This document shows positions 8,204 through 17,498 of a DNA stretch of 60,734 bases, piece after piece. The DNA is from Clostridiales bacterium (GTDB taxonomy: Bacteria; Bacillota; Clostridia; Christensenellales; UBA1242). The position numbers and the translations under genes are program-made. The stretch's first letter is position 1, and each line of letters opens with the position of its first letter. Location of the stretch: assembly GCA_015069395.1 (NCBI GenBank), contig SVIR01000007.1:1-60734 (forward strand). The letters run 5' to 3'. The notes under the pieces were generated by a model, which saw only the letters and a list, made by a program, of their open reading frames with translations, was not told where the DNA came from and did not search any database.

Positions 8204-9073
8204 TTATTTAAATTCTTTGGTCACAATTTTATACTCTTTATCTGCCAAGATTCTCACACCAAACACTTTTGAATTGATGCAATGACAAACTTCTTGGGCA
8301 TATTTTTTTGCCATTGAAAGTTCTTCTGCTGTAGGAGCTCCACCCCTTTGAGTTCTTCCAACTATTTGAGTTTTTACAATATCCATTCCTAAAAGTTCAT
8401 TCAATTTTTTTGCCATTTCGTCAATAGGGCAAATATTTTCTCTAACAATAATGCAAGCACTTTCATTTTTGATATATCTTTTCAAAACCACATTTTTAAG
8501 TTCTTCATAATCCGGTTTGTCAGCAACAATATAATCTGCATCGACCTGTTTAGCAACTGTTTTACATATCTCTGCACTTTCTCTTCCCATTACTTCAAAA
8601 AGACACGCATTGTTGAAAGCAACGATACTTGGCATAGTGTTTTCTACAGTATATACACCCTCTTTAACAGCAGTAGAAAAACCAATGCTATAAGAACAAT
8701 CGTCTACATCATTATCAATTGTCCCCGGAACGAAGATTGTATTAACTCCGTTTTCATAAAGTCGTTTTGCTCCTTTTTCAGAGCCATTGCCCCCCAAAAT
8801 AATCACAACATCAAAATCTTTAGCATTTTTCAAAGCCTTGTTGAAGACTCGGGCTTGCTTAAATTCTGGACAACGAGAGGATTTTATCATGCTCCCCGCA
8901 CAATTTGTCAACCTAGCATCAAATACGTCTTTAAACGGATAAATTTCGCCATTTACAAGCCCAGTGAATCCAGCATAAGCGAAATAAAGGTCTTTACACT
9001 TTTTGTAAACCTCTGTCAAAAACTTGTTCATTCCTGGAGCATCTCCTCCACTTGTTAAAACCAAAACTTTCAT
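8204..9073 (-). CDS. pfkA: ATP-type 6-phosphofructokinase, divergent
   Basis: A 289-residue enzyme of the PFK-1 family converting fructose 6-phosphate to fructose 1,6-bisphosphate. Motifs: TSGGDAPGMN at the N-terminus, KSSRCPEF, VPGTIDNDV holding the catalytic Asp, VMGRESAE, and TQRGGAPTAEE. The usual GGDGS is GGNGS here, so the Mg-binding Asp103 (E. coli numbering) is Asn, while the following Gly still argues for ATP over pyrophosphate. It is about 30 residues shorter than usual. I chose the ATG at 9073 because GGAGA lies five bases before it; an in-frame ATG at 9085 overlaps the dnaE stop. dnaE-pfkA adjacency is typical of Bacillota. Confidence 0.88.
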   Translation of the reverse strand: MKVLVLTSGGDAPGMNKFLTEVYKKCKDLYFAYAGFTGLVNGEIYPFKDVFDARLTNCAGSMIKSSRCPEFKQARVFNKALKNAKDFDVVIILGGNGSEKGAKRLYENGVNTIFVPGTIDNDVDDCSYSIGFSTAVKEGVYTVENTMPSIVAFNNACLFEVMGRESAEICKTVAKQVDADYIVADKPDYEELKNVVLKRYIKNESACIIVRENICPIDEMAKKLNELLGMDIVKTQIVGRTQRGGAPTAEELSMAKKYAQEVCHCINSKVFGVRILADKEYKIVTKEFK

Positions 9074-9084
9074 ACTATTCTCCA

Positions 9085-12000
9085 TTATTTTACAATTATG
9101 TTTTCGCTTCCGATTATTCCACTAAGTTCGTTTATCAAATAGTTATTTACCCTTACATTTTCTTGATAAGCAAAAGCTTTGTTTGAACTCGTACATTTGA
9201 TAACAACTTGTGTATCTCCTACATATGAATTTAAAGAGTTTTTCACCTTGCTATAAATATCTGGGTTTTTTGTGTCAAATCGCAAATAAACCTTTTCTTT
9301 TGGCTTTGCTTTTTGCACCTTTTCTTCTTCCTCGCTCCAAAGAACTACCACTTCTCCAACTGCAGACGGAGGCATCCCCTCTCTGATATTTATTCTGCCC
9401 TTTATTGTAACAAGATTGTCCTCTACCAACAATTCTCTATATTTTGAAACAGCATTTGAGAAGAATGTAATCTCTAAAGTTCCTTTTAAGTCTTCAAGCT
9501 TAAGATAGCACATATCTCTGCCAGCCTTGTTTCTTTTTATAGAAACTTCTGTAATAATTCCACCACAAACAAAAGCTTGCCCATCTTGCAATGCCGAGCC
9601 GTGAGATTCTACTTCTTGATCTTCAATTTCAGTCTCTTCGCCAGCTTCAAATTCTTCTTCTTGATAACCAGCCAACATTTCAGAAGAAAGATTGAAACTT
9701 TCAAATTTCTTTGTATAATCTTGAAGAGGGTGTCCTGACATATAAACACCTATAATCTCTCTTTCGTGTTTGAGAAGAGTCTTTTTGTTGAATTCTTTAA
9801 TATCTGGATAATCTATTGTATCTTTAATATCCATTTCGCCAAAGAAAGATATCTGTCCAATCTGACTGCTCTTCTTGTCTTTAACTGCTCTTTCCACAAT
9901 TTTTTCATAAACGGCCATATATTGAGAACGATTATATCCAAAACAGTCACAAGCCCCACTCAAAATCAAACATTCGATGGCCTTTTTGTTTACACCTACA
10001 TTTACTGCACGGGTTACAAAATCTTCAAACGATTTAAACTCGCCATTTTCTTCTCTTTCTTTAACAATATTATCCGTAACTGCCGTTCCAACGTGTTTCA
10101 AACCACCAAGGCCAAAACGAATACACTTGTCTTCGGTTTTGAAGTCAGATTTGCTCTTGTTTACGTGAGGAGGCAATACAGAAATATTTTCACTTGTTGC
10201 AAAAGAAACATATTTTCTAATATCGTCAGCATTCGAAATACGGTCATTCAAAATAGCCGTAATAAATTCAGTTTCATAATAACACTTGAGATAGGCTGTT
10301 TGATAAGAAACATAAGAATAAGCAGCAGCGTGGGATTTGTTGAATGCATATTTTGCGAACTCTTTCATTTCATTGAATATTTTTTCTGCAACATCTTTGT
10401 CGTGTCCAAGTTTTACTGCACCTGGAATACTTTTTTGGCCTGTTGGATCTTCCCAACCATTGATAAACTTTTCACGTTCTTTATCAATCTTTTCTACTTG
10501 CTTTTTACCCATAATACGACGGATGTTATCTGCTTGTCCCATACTATATCCACCCATAACTTGAACGATTTTCATAACTTGTTCTTGATAAACAATACAG
10601 CCATATGTAACGTCCAAGATATCTTCAAGACAAGGGTCGTCATAAACAACTTGTGAAGGATCTTGTTTGTTTTTTACAAATTTAGGAATAAAATCCATAG
10701 GCCCTGGACGATAGAGCGAAACTCCAGCAATAATATCGTCCATACAAGAAGGTTTCAAGTCCTTCATAAACTTTTTCATTCCGGCACTTTCAAGTTGGAA
10801 CACCGCATCCGTTTCACCATTCGCAATCAAGGCAAAGACATTTGGGTCGTCATATTCCATATCATAGAAATCAATCGTGATTCCATAATTTTCATAAACA
10901 TAATCACAAGTCTTTTTGATGTCAGTCAAAGTTCTGAGTCCCAAAAAGTCCATCTTGAGCAACCCCATATGCTCCAACTCAATCATATTATATTGAGTTA
11001 CTCTCTCGTCTTCTGATTTGGCAACTGGAACGAAATTAGAAACGGCTTCAGGAGCAATCAAAACTCCACAAGCATGTTGAGAAGTATTTCTTGGCACACC
11101 TTCGAGTTTGATCGCCATGTCTGCAATTTTTCTGACATTTTCGTCGTTATCATAAAGTTCTCTCAACTCTGGAATTATATATTTATCATTTTCAGGTTTT
11201 CCTGTTGTTCCAAAATAATATTTCAATACTGGAGGTCTTTTTATTCCATCAGGCAATCTACTTGGAATAAGTTTAGTTATCTTTACAACATCAGGAATAG
11301 GCATTCTCAAAACTCTTGCTACGTCTCGAATTGCGTTTTTAGCTTGCATACAACCAAAAGTTACAATACAAGCAACGTGATCTTCGCCGTAACGACGTTT
11401 TACATATTCGATAACCTCGCCTCTTCTGTCCATACAAAAGTCAACGTCAAAGTCAGGCATTGACACTCTTTCTTTGTTGATAAATCTTTCAAAGAACAAA
11501 TTATAACGCATAGGGTCAACTCTCGTAATGCCCGAACAATAAGCAACCAAACTTCCTGCCCCACTTCCACGTCCTGGTCCGACAGGAATTCCTACACTTT
11601 TTGCATAATTAATATAATCCCATACAATCAAGAAATATTCAACAAACCCTTGATCTTTAATAACCCCAAGTTCCATTTCTAAACGATCGATAAGCTCTTG
11701 AGTAATTTCTTTATAGTTTTTGTGAAGTCCTTCATAAGAAATTCTTCTCAAAAATTCATAGGGCGTTTCTCCTGTGCTTGGTTGATAAACTGGAATGTAG
11801 TTTTTGTCTGCAGGCAATTTATATACTTGGTCAACATTTGGGTTTTCTGCCAAAGATTTTGTTTTTATTACAACGTTACATTTATCAGCTATTTCCAAAG
11901 TTGTTTCAAGAGACTCTTCCAAACCACTCATGGCTTCTTTCATTTCGTCATAGGACTTCAAATAAAATTCGTCTGTAGAAAACTTCATTCTGTCCGGGTC

Positions 12001-12684
12001 ATCATAAAACTTACCCATTTGGACACACATCAAAACGTCTTGCATTTCAGCATCGTCTTTGGTTAAATAATGCACGTCATTTGTAGCTACAAGTTTGATA
12101 TTGTGCTTTTTTGAAAATTCTGCCAATTTTTGATTGACAAGTTTTTGTTCTGGAATGCCGTGGTCTTGAACTTCTAAATAAAAGTCCCCCTCTTCAAACA
12201 TACCCTTCATTTTAAGAGTAAGGGCTTCTGCTTCGTCAAAACGCCTTTGAGTAATTAGCGTTGGAATGTGCCCTGCCAAACAAGCCGAAAGGCAAATTAC
12301 ACCCTTTGTGTGTTTTTCTAAAACTTTATAATCTATTCTTGGTTTGTAATAAAACCCCTCGCAATAAGCAATTTCATTAAGTTTTAACAAATTGTGAAAA
12401 CCCTCTTCATTTTTAGCAAGCAAAACAAGGTGTCCTATGTCGTCCTTTCCTTGCTTTTTTGTCAAGTCGTTGCAAATATAAAATTCACAGCCAAGAATTG
12501 GTTTAATCCCACTTGTGATACATTCTTCATAAAATTGCAAAGTGCCATACATATTTCCGTGGTCAGTAATAGCAACAGCTCTTGCGCCACTTTCTTTTGC
12601 CATTTCAACAAGCTTCTTAATTCTTGCAATGCCGTCCAACAAAGAATATTCGGTATGACAGTGCAAATGTACAAATTCTCCCAT
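9085..12684 (-). CDS. dnaE: DNA polymerase III alpha subunit, DnaE type
   Basis: A 1199-residue replicative polymerase subunit. Order of parts: PHP domain (FVHLHCHTEYSLLDGIARIK at residue 4, ITDHGNMYGTLQF), C-family polymerase palm and fingers (GPGRGSGAGSLVAYCSG; the catalytic MPDFDVDFCMDRR near residue 400), helix-hairpin-helix region, and an OB-fold near residues 1040-1110 (AFVCGGIITEVSIKRNKAG). There is no inserted 3'-5' exonuclease, so it is DnaE and not PolC. The ATG overlaps the whiA stop by one base and the 3' end abuts pfkA, indicating one operon. Confidence 0.97.
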   Translation of the reverse strand: MGEFVHLHCHTEYSLLDGIARIKKLVEMAKESGARAVAITDHGNMYGTLQFYEECITSGIKPILGCEFYICNDLTKKQGKDDIGHLVLLAKNEEGFHNLLKLNEIAYCEGFYYKPRIDYKVLEKHTKGVICLSACLAGHIPTLITQRRFDEAEALTLKMKGMFEEGDFYLEVQDHGIPEQKLVNQKLAEFSKKHNIKLVATNDVHYLTKDDAEMQDVLMCVQMGKFYDDPDRMKFSTDEFYLKSYDEMKEAMSGLEESLETTLEIADKCNVVIKTKSLAENPNVDQVYKLPADKNYIPVYQPSTGETPYEFLRRISYEGLHKNYKEITQELIDRLEMELGVIKDQGFVEYFLIVWDYINYAKSVGIPVGPGRGSGAGSLVAYCSGITRVDPMRYNLFFERFINKERVSMPDFDVDFCMDRRGEVIEYVKRRYGEDHVACIVTFGCMQAKNAIRDVARVLRMPIPDVVKITKLIPSRLPDGIKRPPVLKYYFGTTGKPENDKYIIPELRELYDNDENVRKIADMAIKLEGVPRNTSQHACGVLIAPEAVSNFVPVAKSEDERVTQYNMIELEHMGLLKMDFLGLRTLTDIKKTCDYVYENYGITIDFYDMEYDDPNVFALIANGETDAVFQLESAGMKKFMKDLKPSCMDDIIAGVSLYRPGPMDFIPKFVKNKQDPSQVVYDDPCLEDILDVTYGCIVYQEQVMKIVQVMGGYSMGQADNIRRIMGKKQVEKIDKEREKFINGWEDPTGQKSIPGAVKLGHDKDVAEKIFNEMKEFAKYAFNKSHAAAYSYVSYQTAYLKCYYETEFITAILNDRISNADDIRKYVSFATSENISVLPPHVNKSKSDFKTEDKCIRFGLGGLKHVGTAVTDNIVKEREENGEFKSFEDFVTRAVNVGVNKKAIECLILSGACDCFGYNRSQYMAVYEKIVERAVKDKKSSQIGQISFFGEMDIKDTIDYPDIKEFNKKTLLKHEREIIGVYMSGHPLQDYTKKFESFNLSSEMLAGYQEEEFEAGEETEIEDQEVESHGSALQDGQAFVCGGIITEVSIKRNKAGRDMCYLKLEDLKGTLEITFFSNAVSKYRELLVEDNLVTIKGRINIREGMPPSAVGEVVVLWSEEEEKVQKAKPKEKVYLRFDTKNPDIYSKVKNSLNSYVGDTQVVIKCTSSNKAFAYQENVRVNNYLINELSGIIGSENIIVK

Positions 12685-13649
12685 TATTCCTCCAAAGAGC
12701 TAGCTATTTTTATAAGTTTTCTAAATCTATGATTCAATCCAGATCTAGTAAGTTGAATCGTCGAAAGCTTTATAAGTTCGTCTAAACTTTCTTCTTTATT
12801 TGCCAATCGCAAAACAGCAACTTCCTGTAAATCTTCTGGCAAACTCTCAAGACCGATTGTATTGATTATTGTATTGATTGCATTTACTTGTTTCATACTA
12901 GCTTCAACAGTCTTGTTTATATTTGCATTTATACAGTTAACTTGACGATTGACTTTGTTTCTAAGTTCTCTAGTTATTATCTCATTGCTCAAATTCAAAA
13001 CACTTTCATTTGCACCAACCAAAGCCAATAAGTCTTGAATTGTGTTTACGTCTTTTACATACAATACAAAAGAATTTTTTCTTTCAAAAATTTTTCCAAT
13101 TATATTGTATTCTGCCAAAATATTTGAAAAATCAATCAAAAATTTATGGCTTTGTGAAACAAATTCTAAATGATAGCCCGAACCACAACTTTGATAGGTT
13201 TCTGCTGAAAGCTTTATACTTGAAGTGCTTGCACCAATATATACCCCTTTTATGAACGCCCTTTTTGCTTCGTCTTCTATAAGCAAATGGTTGTCAATGT
13301 CAAAATTAAATGACAAACCAGATTCAGAGATTTCAACAACCCCCACATCAAGCAAAAGAGGTTTAAATTTTTCAACCTCAAAGGCAATTTCAAAGTATGT
13401 GTTTTTATTAATATTATAATTTTCAGAAATTTCTGCTTCTACATTGTCGCCATAAAGCTTTTTTATAATTTTTTGACAGTAAGAAAACAAACTTTCAACA
13501 TCTGAAACTATTTTTATATAAATCTTGCTTCCACTTTTTTCAATTTGTCCACAAGAATGAATTAATCCCGACAAAAAAGCGAGGGCGCATGAATCGTCCT
13601 CAAATTCAACTTTTAAGATTTCTTCTTTTGAAGATCTTGAAAAACTCAT
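12684..13649 (-). CDS. whiA: WhiA-type DNA-binding regulator
   Basis: A 321-residue protein with the two WhiA parts: an N-terminal LAGLIDADG-derived domain (CALAFLSGLIHSCGQIEKSG) lacking endonuclease acidic residues, and a C-terminal helix-turn-helix (SLDELIKLSTIQLTRSGLNH followed by RFRKL). WhiA influences cell division and chromosome segregation in Gram-positive bacteria. In most relatives rapZ and the yvcK/glmR gene sit immediately upstream; here a PHP-domain gene overlaps it directly by one base. AGGAAAT precedes the ATG. Confidence 0.93.
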   Translation of the reverse strand: MSFSRSSKEEILKVEFEDDSCALAFLSGLIHSCGQIEKSGSKIYIKIVSDVESLFSYCQKIIKKLYGDNVEAEISENYNINKNTYFEIAFEVEKFKPLLLDVGVVEISESGLSFNFDIDNHLLIEDEAKRAFIKGVYIGASTSSIKLSAETYQSCGSGYHLEFVSQSHKFLIDFSNILAEYNIIGKIFERKNSFVLYVKDVNTIQDLLALVGANESVLNLSNEIITRELRNKVNRQVNCINANINKTVEASMKQVNAINTIINTIGLESLPEDLQEVAVLRLANKEESLDELIKLSTIQLTRSGLNHRFRKLIKIASSLEE

Positions 13650-14413
13650 TAATTTCCTCTTTTTTTATGAAATTTTGGCAATTTGTCGACATTTACAACC
13701 TGAGCAGTTGGAATGTTGAGTTTGTAAACCAAATTCATTCCATTGTTAACTTCTCCCACTTTTTCTGGTCTATGCGCATCTGAGTTTAAAATAAACTTTA
13801 CTCCTTCAGCCGCCATAATTTCAATTTCTTCTTCTGTAAAATTGATCCTTTTACCGTTCAACTCAACATAAACACCTTTTTGTTTTGCCATTTTCGCAAC
13901 GGCTATAGTGTCTGTTTGAAAACCGTAATTTAAATGTGTAATAACATCAATTGGATGCTTGTCCAAAGTTTTTAAAAATGCAGTTGTATTTCTGTTTATT
14001 CTTTCTTTGCTAGGCTTAAAAGCTTTGTCATAAATATTTGACCAATGGAGCAACACACTGTCTTTGAGTGTGTTTGTACGAACCAACCTATGATAACCCA
14101 TTAAAAGGATATCTAAAAATTCGTAATCTTCTTCTTTTATGTCAATATGTCCATCTAAAGAAATAATATTTGACTCTACCCCCAGCAAAATATCAACTCC
14201 TGTTATTTCTTTTGCATTCATAATATCTTCGTGGAGTTGAGGAATATTTTTTCTTTTGATTCCAAATGCTTGATGGTTAAACCCATGGTCAGTGATCGCA
14301 ATTTGTTTCAAGCCTTTGTCTGCTGCAACTGAAGCATTTTCAAGAACTGTTCCTTTGCCGTGATTATGTCTTGAATATATAGAATGTGTATGATAATCGC
14401 CAAATAAAAGCAT
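13649..14413 (-). CDS. PHP-domain phosphoesterase (YcdX-like)
   Basis: A 254-residue metal-dependent hydrolase with the PHP metal motifs in order: GDYHTHSIYS (residues 5-14), AITDHGFN, GVESNI, THLNYG, and LNSDAHRP near the C-terminus. That set fits the stand-alone phosphatase branch (YcdX or histidinol-phosphatase-like) acting on small phosphate esters; the substrate is unknown and no his genes are near. A -35/-10 pair (TTGAAA, 17 bp, TAAAAT) and AGGAG precede the ATG, so it may start a sub-operon for whiA-dnaE-pfkA. Confidence 0.85.
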   Translation of the reverse strand: MLLFGDYHTHSIYSRHNHGKGTVLENASVAADKGLKQIAITDHGFNHQAFGIKRKNIPQLHEDIMNAKEITGVDILLGVESNIISLDGHIDIKEEDYEFLDILLMGYHRLVRTNTLKDSVLLHWSNIYDKAFKPSKERINRNTTAFLKTLDKHPIDVITHLNYGFQTDTIAVAKMAKQKGVYVELNGKRINFTEEEIEIMAAEGVKFILNSDAHRPEKVGEVNNGMNLVYKLNIPTAQVVNVDKLPKFHKKRGN

Positions 14414-14490
14414 AAAAACTCCTTATGGATATATTTTATCAATAATAAAACAAATTTTCAAGTTATAGGCAAACGTTTCAAAGAAATTTT

Positions 14491-14931
14491 CTATTTTTCT
14501 AAAAGGATAGTAAAAGGTCCATCGTTGGTTTGTTTGATAATCATTTCTTCTCCAAATGCCCCCATCTTCACCGGAATATCATATGTCTCTCTAATCATTT
14601 TGCCAAGTTCTTCATACATTCGGTTTGCTCTCTCAGGAGCTTCTGCATTTATAAAATAAGGACGATTCCCATGCTCACAATCTCCTGCTAAAGTAAATTG
14701 TGAAACCAACAAAATCTCTCCCTTTACATCTTGAACAGAAAGATTTGTTTTTCCGTTTTCGTCTGAAAAAATCCTTAAATTTGCTATTTTTTTAGAAAAA
14801 TATTGCAATTTTTCTTCTTCGTCACCTTTTTCTACACAAAAAAAGACAACTATACCTTGTCCAATTTTTGAAATAAGTTTGTCATATACCGTCAATTCGG
14901 CATCTTTTACAACTTGTATAACTGCTTTCAT
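14491..14931 (-). CDS. dtd: D-aminoacyl-tRNA deacylase
   Basis: A 146-residue proofreading enzyme that hydrolyses D-amino acids from tRNA. It begins MKAVIQVVKDAELTVYD and shows LVSQFTLAGD (SQFT active-site motif) and NDGPFTILLEK at the C-terminus, the variant of the Gly-cisPro motif that selects against L-amino acids. Start at 14931 is set by AGGAGAGCTT just upstream; seven earlier in-frame codons lack a ribosome-binding site. It overlaps no gene but lies within the murB transcript. Confidence 0.95.
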   Translation of the reverse strand: MKAVIQVVKDAELTVYDKLISKIGQGIVVFFCVEKGDEEEKLQYFSKKIANLRIFSDENGKTNLSVQDVKGEILLVSQFTLAGDCEHGNRPYFINAEAPERANRMYEELGKMIRETYDIPVKMGAFGEEMIIKQTNDGPFTILLEK

Positions 14932-14939
14932 AAGCTCTC

Positions 14940-15806
14940 CTAATCTTTGCAAAAAACAATTTCCCTTTCAGGCTTAAAACCTTCTTCCAAAAGTTTTTCT
15001 TCTATAAACTCTACAAGAGCCAAAACATCTTTGGCCGTCGCATCTCCTGTGTTTATGATAAAACCTGCATGCTTTTTTGAGATTTCTGCTCCCCCTATTT
15101 TAACACCTTTAAGCCCCATCTTGTCAATCAATTGTGATGGATATGTAACTTGTTTTTCATTTATTATTTTAAATACACTCCCCAATGACGGATAGTTGCA
15201 GGGTTGAGAATTGTACTTTTTTTCAATCGTTTCTTTCATATTAAGTTCAACTTCTTCTTTAGAACCTTGTCTAAAGCGAAACTTTGCATATAGGATTATA
15301 CATCCATCTAAGTTGGACCTTCTATATTGAAATGAAATATCTTTTCTTTTTAGTTTTTGAACTTTGCCATCTTTCAAAACTTCAACTTCCAAAAGGCTTT
15401 CACAGATTTCATGCCCAAAACTACCAGCATTCATAAAAATAGCCCCACCAACCGTTGCGGGAATTCCATAAGACCATTCAAGACCACTTAAACCTTTGTT
15501 CGCTAAAAAACGATTTAGTGCAAACAAATTAACTCCGGCTCCAACTTTCAAACATTTATTATCATACTCAACAATTTTGTTAAACTTTTTTAAAGATATA
15601 ATTGTTCCATCAAAACCAGAGTCGTCAAACAAAACCTTGCTTCCGTTTCCTAAAACAAAAAACTTTTCTCCATTTAGATTTTTTAAAACTGTTTTTAACT
15701 CATAATGGTTTTTGGGAAAAACAATAATTTTTGCAGCCCCACCAATCTTCATTGTTGAATAATTTTTAAGTTCTACATTTTCAATAAATTCGATATTTTT
15801 TAACAT
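14940..15806 (-). CDS. murB: UDP-N-acetylenolpyruvoylglucosamine reductase
   Basis: A 288-residue FAD enzyme making UDP-MurNAc for peptidoglycan. Visible: the FAD-binding N-terminal domain (STMKIGGAAKIIVFPKN, FFVLGNGSKVLFDD), the dinucleotide segment WSYGIPATVGGAIFMNAGS, and the substrate domain with the catalytic-Ser motif YPSLGSVFK and GAEISKKHAGFIIN. Length fits the type II (Bacillus-like) enzymes. It is the first gene of the murB-dtd-PHP-whiA-dnaE-pfkA run. TATAAT ends six bases before the ATG, with no Shine-Dalgarno. Confidence 0.96.
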   Translation of the reverse strand: MLKNIEFIENVELKNYSTMKIGGAAKIIVFPKNHYELKTVLKNLNGEKFFVLGNGSKVLFDDSGFDGTIISLKKFNKIVEYDNKCLKVGAGVNLFALNRFLANKGLSGLEWSYGIPATVGGAIFMNAGSFGHEICESLLEVEVLKDGKVQKLKRKDISFQYRRSNLDGCIILYAKFRFRQGSKEEVELNMKETIEKKYNSQPCNYPSLGSVFKIINEKQVTYPSQLIDKMGLKGVKIGGAEISKKHAGFIINTGDATAKDVLALVEFIEEKLLEEGFKPEREIVFCKD

Positions 15807-15812
15807 ATTTTT

Positions 15813-15818
15813 ATTATA
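15813..15818 (-). promoter_or_regulatory. Perfect -10 box six bases before murB ATG
   Basis: On the minus strand TTGCAA, 17 bp, TATAAT, then AAAAAT and the murB ATG. Transcription should begin at or within one or two bases of the ATG. Confidence 0.55.
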
Positions 15819-15943
15819 TGATTTAATAATTATTTTTGCAAATATTATATTAAAAATATATTTTTTATTAAAAAATAGCTTTTATATATGTTTTTTTTGC
15901 AAAAAAAATATATTTTTTTAGTTATTTTAATTAATTTTTTAAT

Positions 15944-15976
15944 AAAAAAATCCCAAATAAAATTTTGAGATTTTTT
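15944..15976 (-). terminator. Terminator of the ribosomal superoperon (after rplQ)
   Basis: AATCTCAAA pairs with TTTGGGATT (one G-U) and is followed by TTTTTTT on the minus strand, 20 bases beyond the rplQ stop. Confidence 0.85.
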
Positions 15977-15995
15977 TAATTTATATTTTATTAGA

Positions 15996-16505
15996 TTAAA
16001 CCAATTCAACAATAGCCATTTCAGCAGCGTCTCCTCTACGAAGACCAAGCTTAACAACTCTTGTATATCCGCCACCTTGACCAGATTGTTTTGCTCTTTC
16101 AGCATATTTTGGTGCATATACATTGAAAATCTTTTCAATGATTGGGTGATTGATTCCTTCAATACGAGTCTTGTATGCTGTAATAGATTCTTTTGGTTTT
16201 CTTTGTTCTTGCAAATCATAAACATAAGACATAATCTTTCTTCTTGCTGCAAGTTTCTTAGGACCATCATTGAGAACTTCAGTTTTAACTTTCTTTCCGT
16301 CTGCGCCCTTAACTTCTTTAAGAACTTTTACAGTGTCTTCAAATGTTCTGATAGCAAGTGTAATGATTTTTTCAGCAACTCTTGCAGTAGATTTTGCTTT
16401 TGCCAAAGTTGTTTCGATTCTTCCATTCCAAAGAAGTGTAGAAACTTGTCCACGAAGCAAAGCTTTTCTTTCTTTTGAAGGTCTGCCAATTTTATCGTTA
16501 GCCAT
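15996..16505 (-). CDS. rplQ: 50S ribosomal protein L17, with internal extension
   Basis: L17 of the large subunit (IGRPSKERKALLRGQVSTLL at the start, GGGYTRVVKLGLRRGDAAEM near the end). At 169 residues it is about 45-50 longer than Bacillus L17. The extra sequence sits in the middle (roughly residues 57-120, including GADGKKVKTEVLNDGPKK and QEQRKPKESITAYKTR). Last gene of the superoperon, as usual after rpoA. Confidence 0.95.
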   Translation of the reverse strand: MANDKIGRPSKERKALLRGQVSTLLWNGRIETTLAKAKSTARVAEKIITLAIRTFEDTVKVLKEVKGADGKKVKTEVLNDGPKKLAARRKIMSYVYDLQEQRKPKESITAYKTRIEGINHPIIEKIFNVYAPKYAERAKQSGQGGGYTRVVKLGLRRGDAAEMAIVELV

Positions 16506-16526
16506 AATATCGCTCCTTTTTAAATT

Positions 16527-17480
16527 TTATTCTTCGTCTTTACGAAGGCTGAAACCATAACTTTCAAGTTTTTGAATAACTTCTTCAACTGACTTAGCTC
16601 CGAGATTACGAACCTTAAACATATCACTCTTAGACTTTTTGAGCAAATCTTGAATGTTGTTGATTCCTGCTCTCTTCAAACAGTTGTAAGAACGAACAGA
16701 GAGATCCATTTCTTCAATTGGAAGTTCCATAAGTTTCACTTGCTTGTCTTCTTCTTTTGAAATCAAAATTGACATATCGCCAATTTGAGCACAAAGTTCG
16801 ATAAACAAATTTACGTGTTCGTTGATAATTTTTCCTGCAAGGCTGACAATTTCTCTAGCAGAAGTTGTTCCGTTTGTAGTAACTTCAAGAACAAGTTTGT
16901 CATAATCAATGCTTTGTCCAACACGAGTTGGGTCAACACTGAAGTTTACCTTTTTAACAGGTGAGAAAATGCTATCCATAGCAATAAAATCTATATCGTC
17001 ATATTTGCTCTTGTTGTCTTCACTTGAAACATATCCTCTACCATTTCCGATCATAACATCAAGATCAAATACGGCACCTTCGTCCATTGTGCAGATGTGA
17101 AGGTCAGGATTTAAAATTTCAACTTGATCATTTGTTTCAAAATCTCTAGCTGTAACTTCTCCTGCAGAGTTTTTTCTTATTCTCAAATAAGTAATAAAGT
17201 TTTTGTCTGAGTTTGAACATTTTACTGCCAAACTTTTCAAGTTTAAAACAATATCAACAACATCTTCTGTTACTCCACGGATTGTAGAAAATTCGTGGGC
17301 AACTCCAGCAATTCTAAAAGCTATAACTGCCGAACCAGGAAGTGACGACAAGAGAGTTCTTCTCATGCAGTTTCCCAATGTGATTCCATATCCTTTTTCA
17401 AGAGGCTCAACCACAAATCTTGCAAAAGAGCCTCCGTCAGTTTCTTCACAAGTGATTCTTGGCTTTTCCATTTCCATCAT
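16527..17480 (-). CDS. rpoA: RNA polymerase alpha subunit
   Basis: A 317-residue alpha subunit that nucleates core assembly. The N-terminal dimerisation domain shows FVVEPLEKGYGITLGNCMRR and LLSSLPGSAV; the C-terminal DNA-binding domain shows NCLKRAGINNIQDLLKKS and VRNLGAKSVEEVIQKLESYG. It lies between rpsD and rplQ, the standard alpha-operon position. A GGGGG run precedes the ATG. Confidence 0.98.
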   Translation of the reverse strand: MMEMEKPRITCEETDGGSFARFVVEPLEKGYGITLGNCMRRTLLSSLPGSAVIAFRIAGVAHEFSTIRGVTEDVVDIVLNLKSLAVKCSNSDKNFITYLRIRKNSAGEVTARDFETNDQVEILNPDLHICTMDEGAVFDLDVMIGNGRGYVSSEDNKSKYDDIDFIAMDSIFSPVKKVNFSVDPTRVGQSIDYDKLVLEVTTNGTTSAREIVSLAGKIINEHVNLFIELCAQIGDMSILISKEEDKQVKLMELPIEEMDLSVRSYNCLKRAGINNIQDLLKKSKSDMFKVRNLGAKSVEEVIQKLESYGFSLRKDEE

Positions 17481-17498
17481 AACAATATCCCCCTAATA

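Noticed and set aside
9766..10656. 296-codon open frame on the plus strand
   Set aside because: Antisense to dnaE, whose motifs are intact on the other strand; product is Phe/Ile/Asn-rich without recognisable domains. The same applies to 10663-11016, 11074-11463 and 11698-12066.
15845..16270. Minus-strand frame of 141 codons overlapping rplQ
   Set aside because: Shifted frame of rplQ continuing through its terminator; not a gene.
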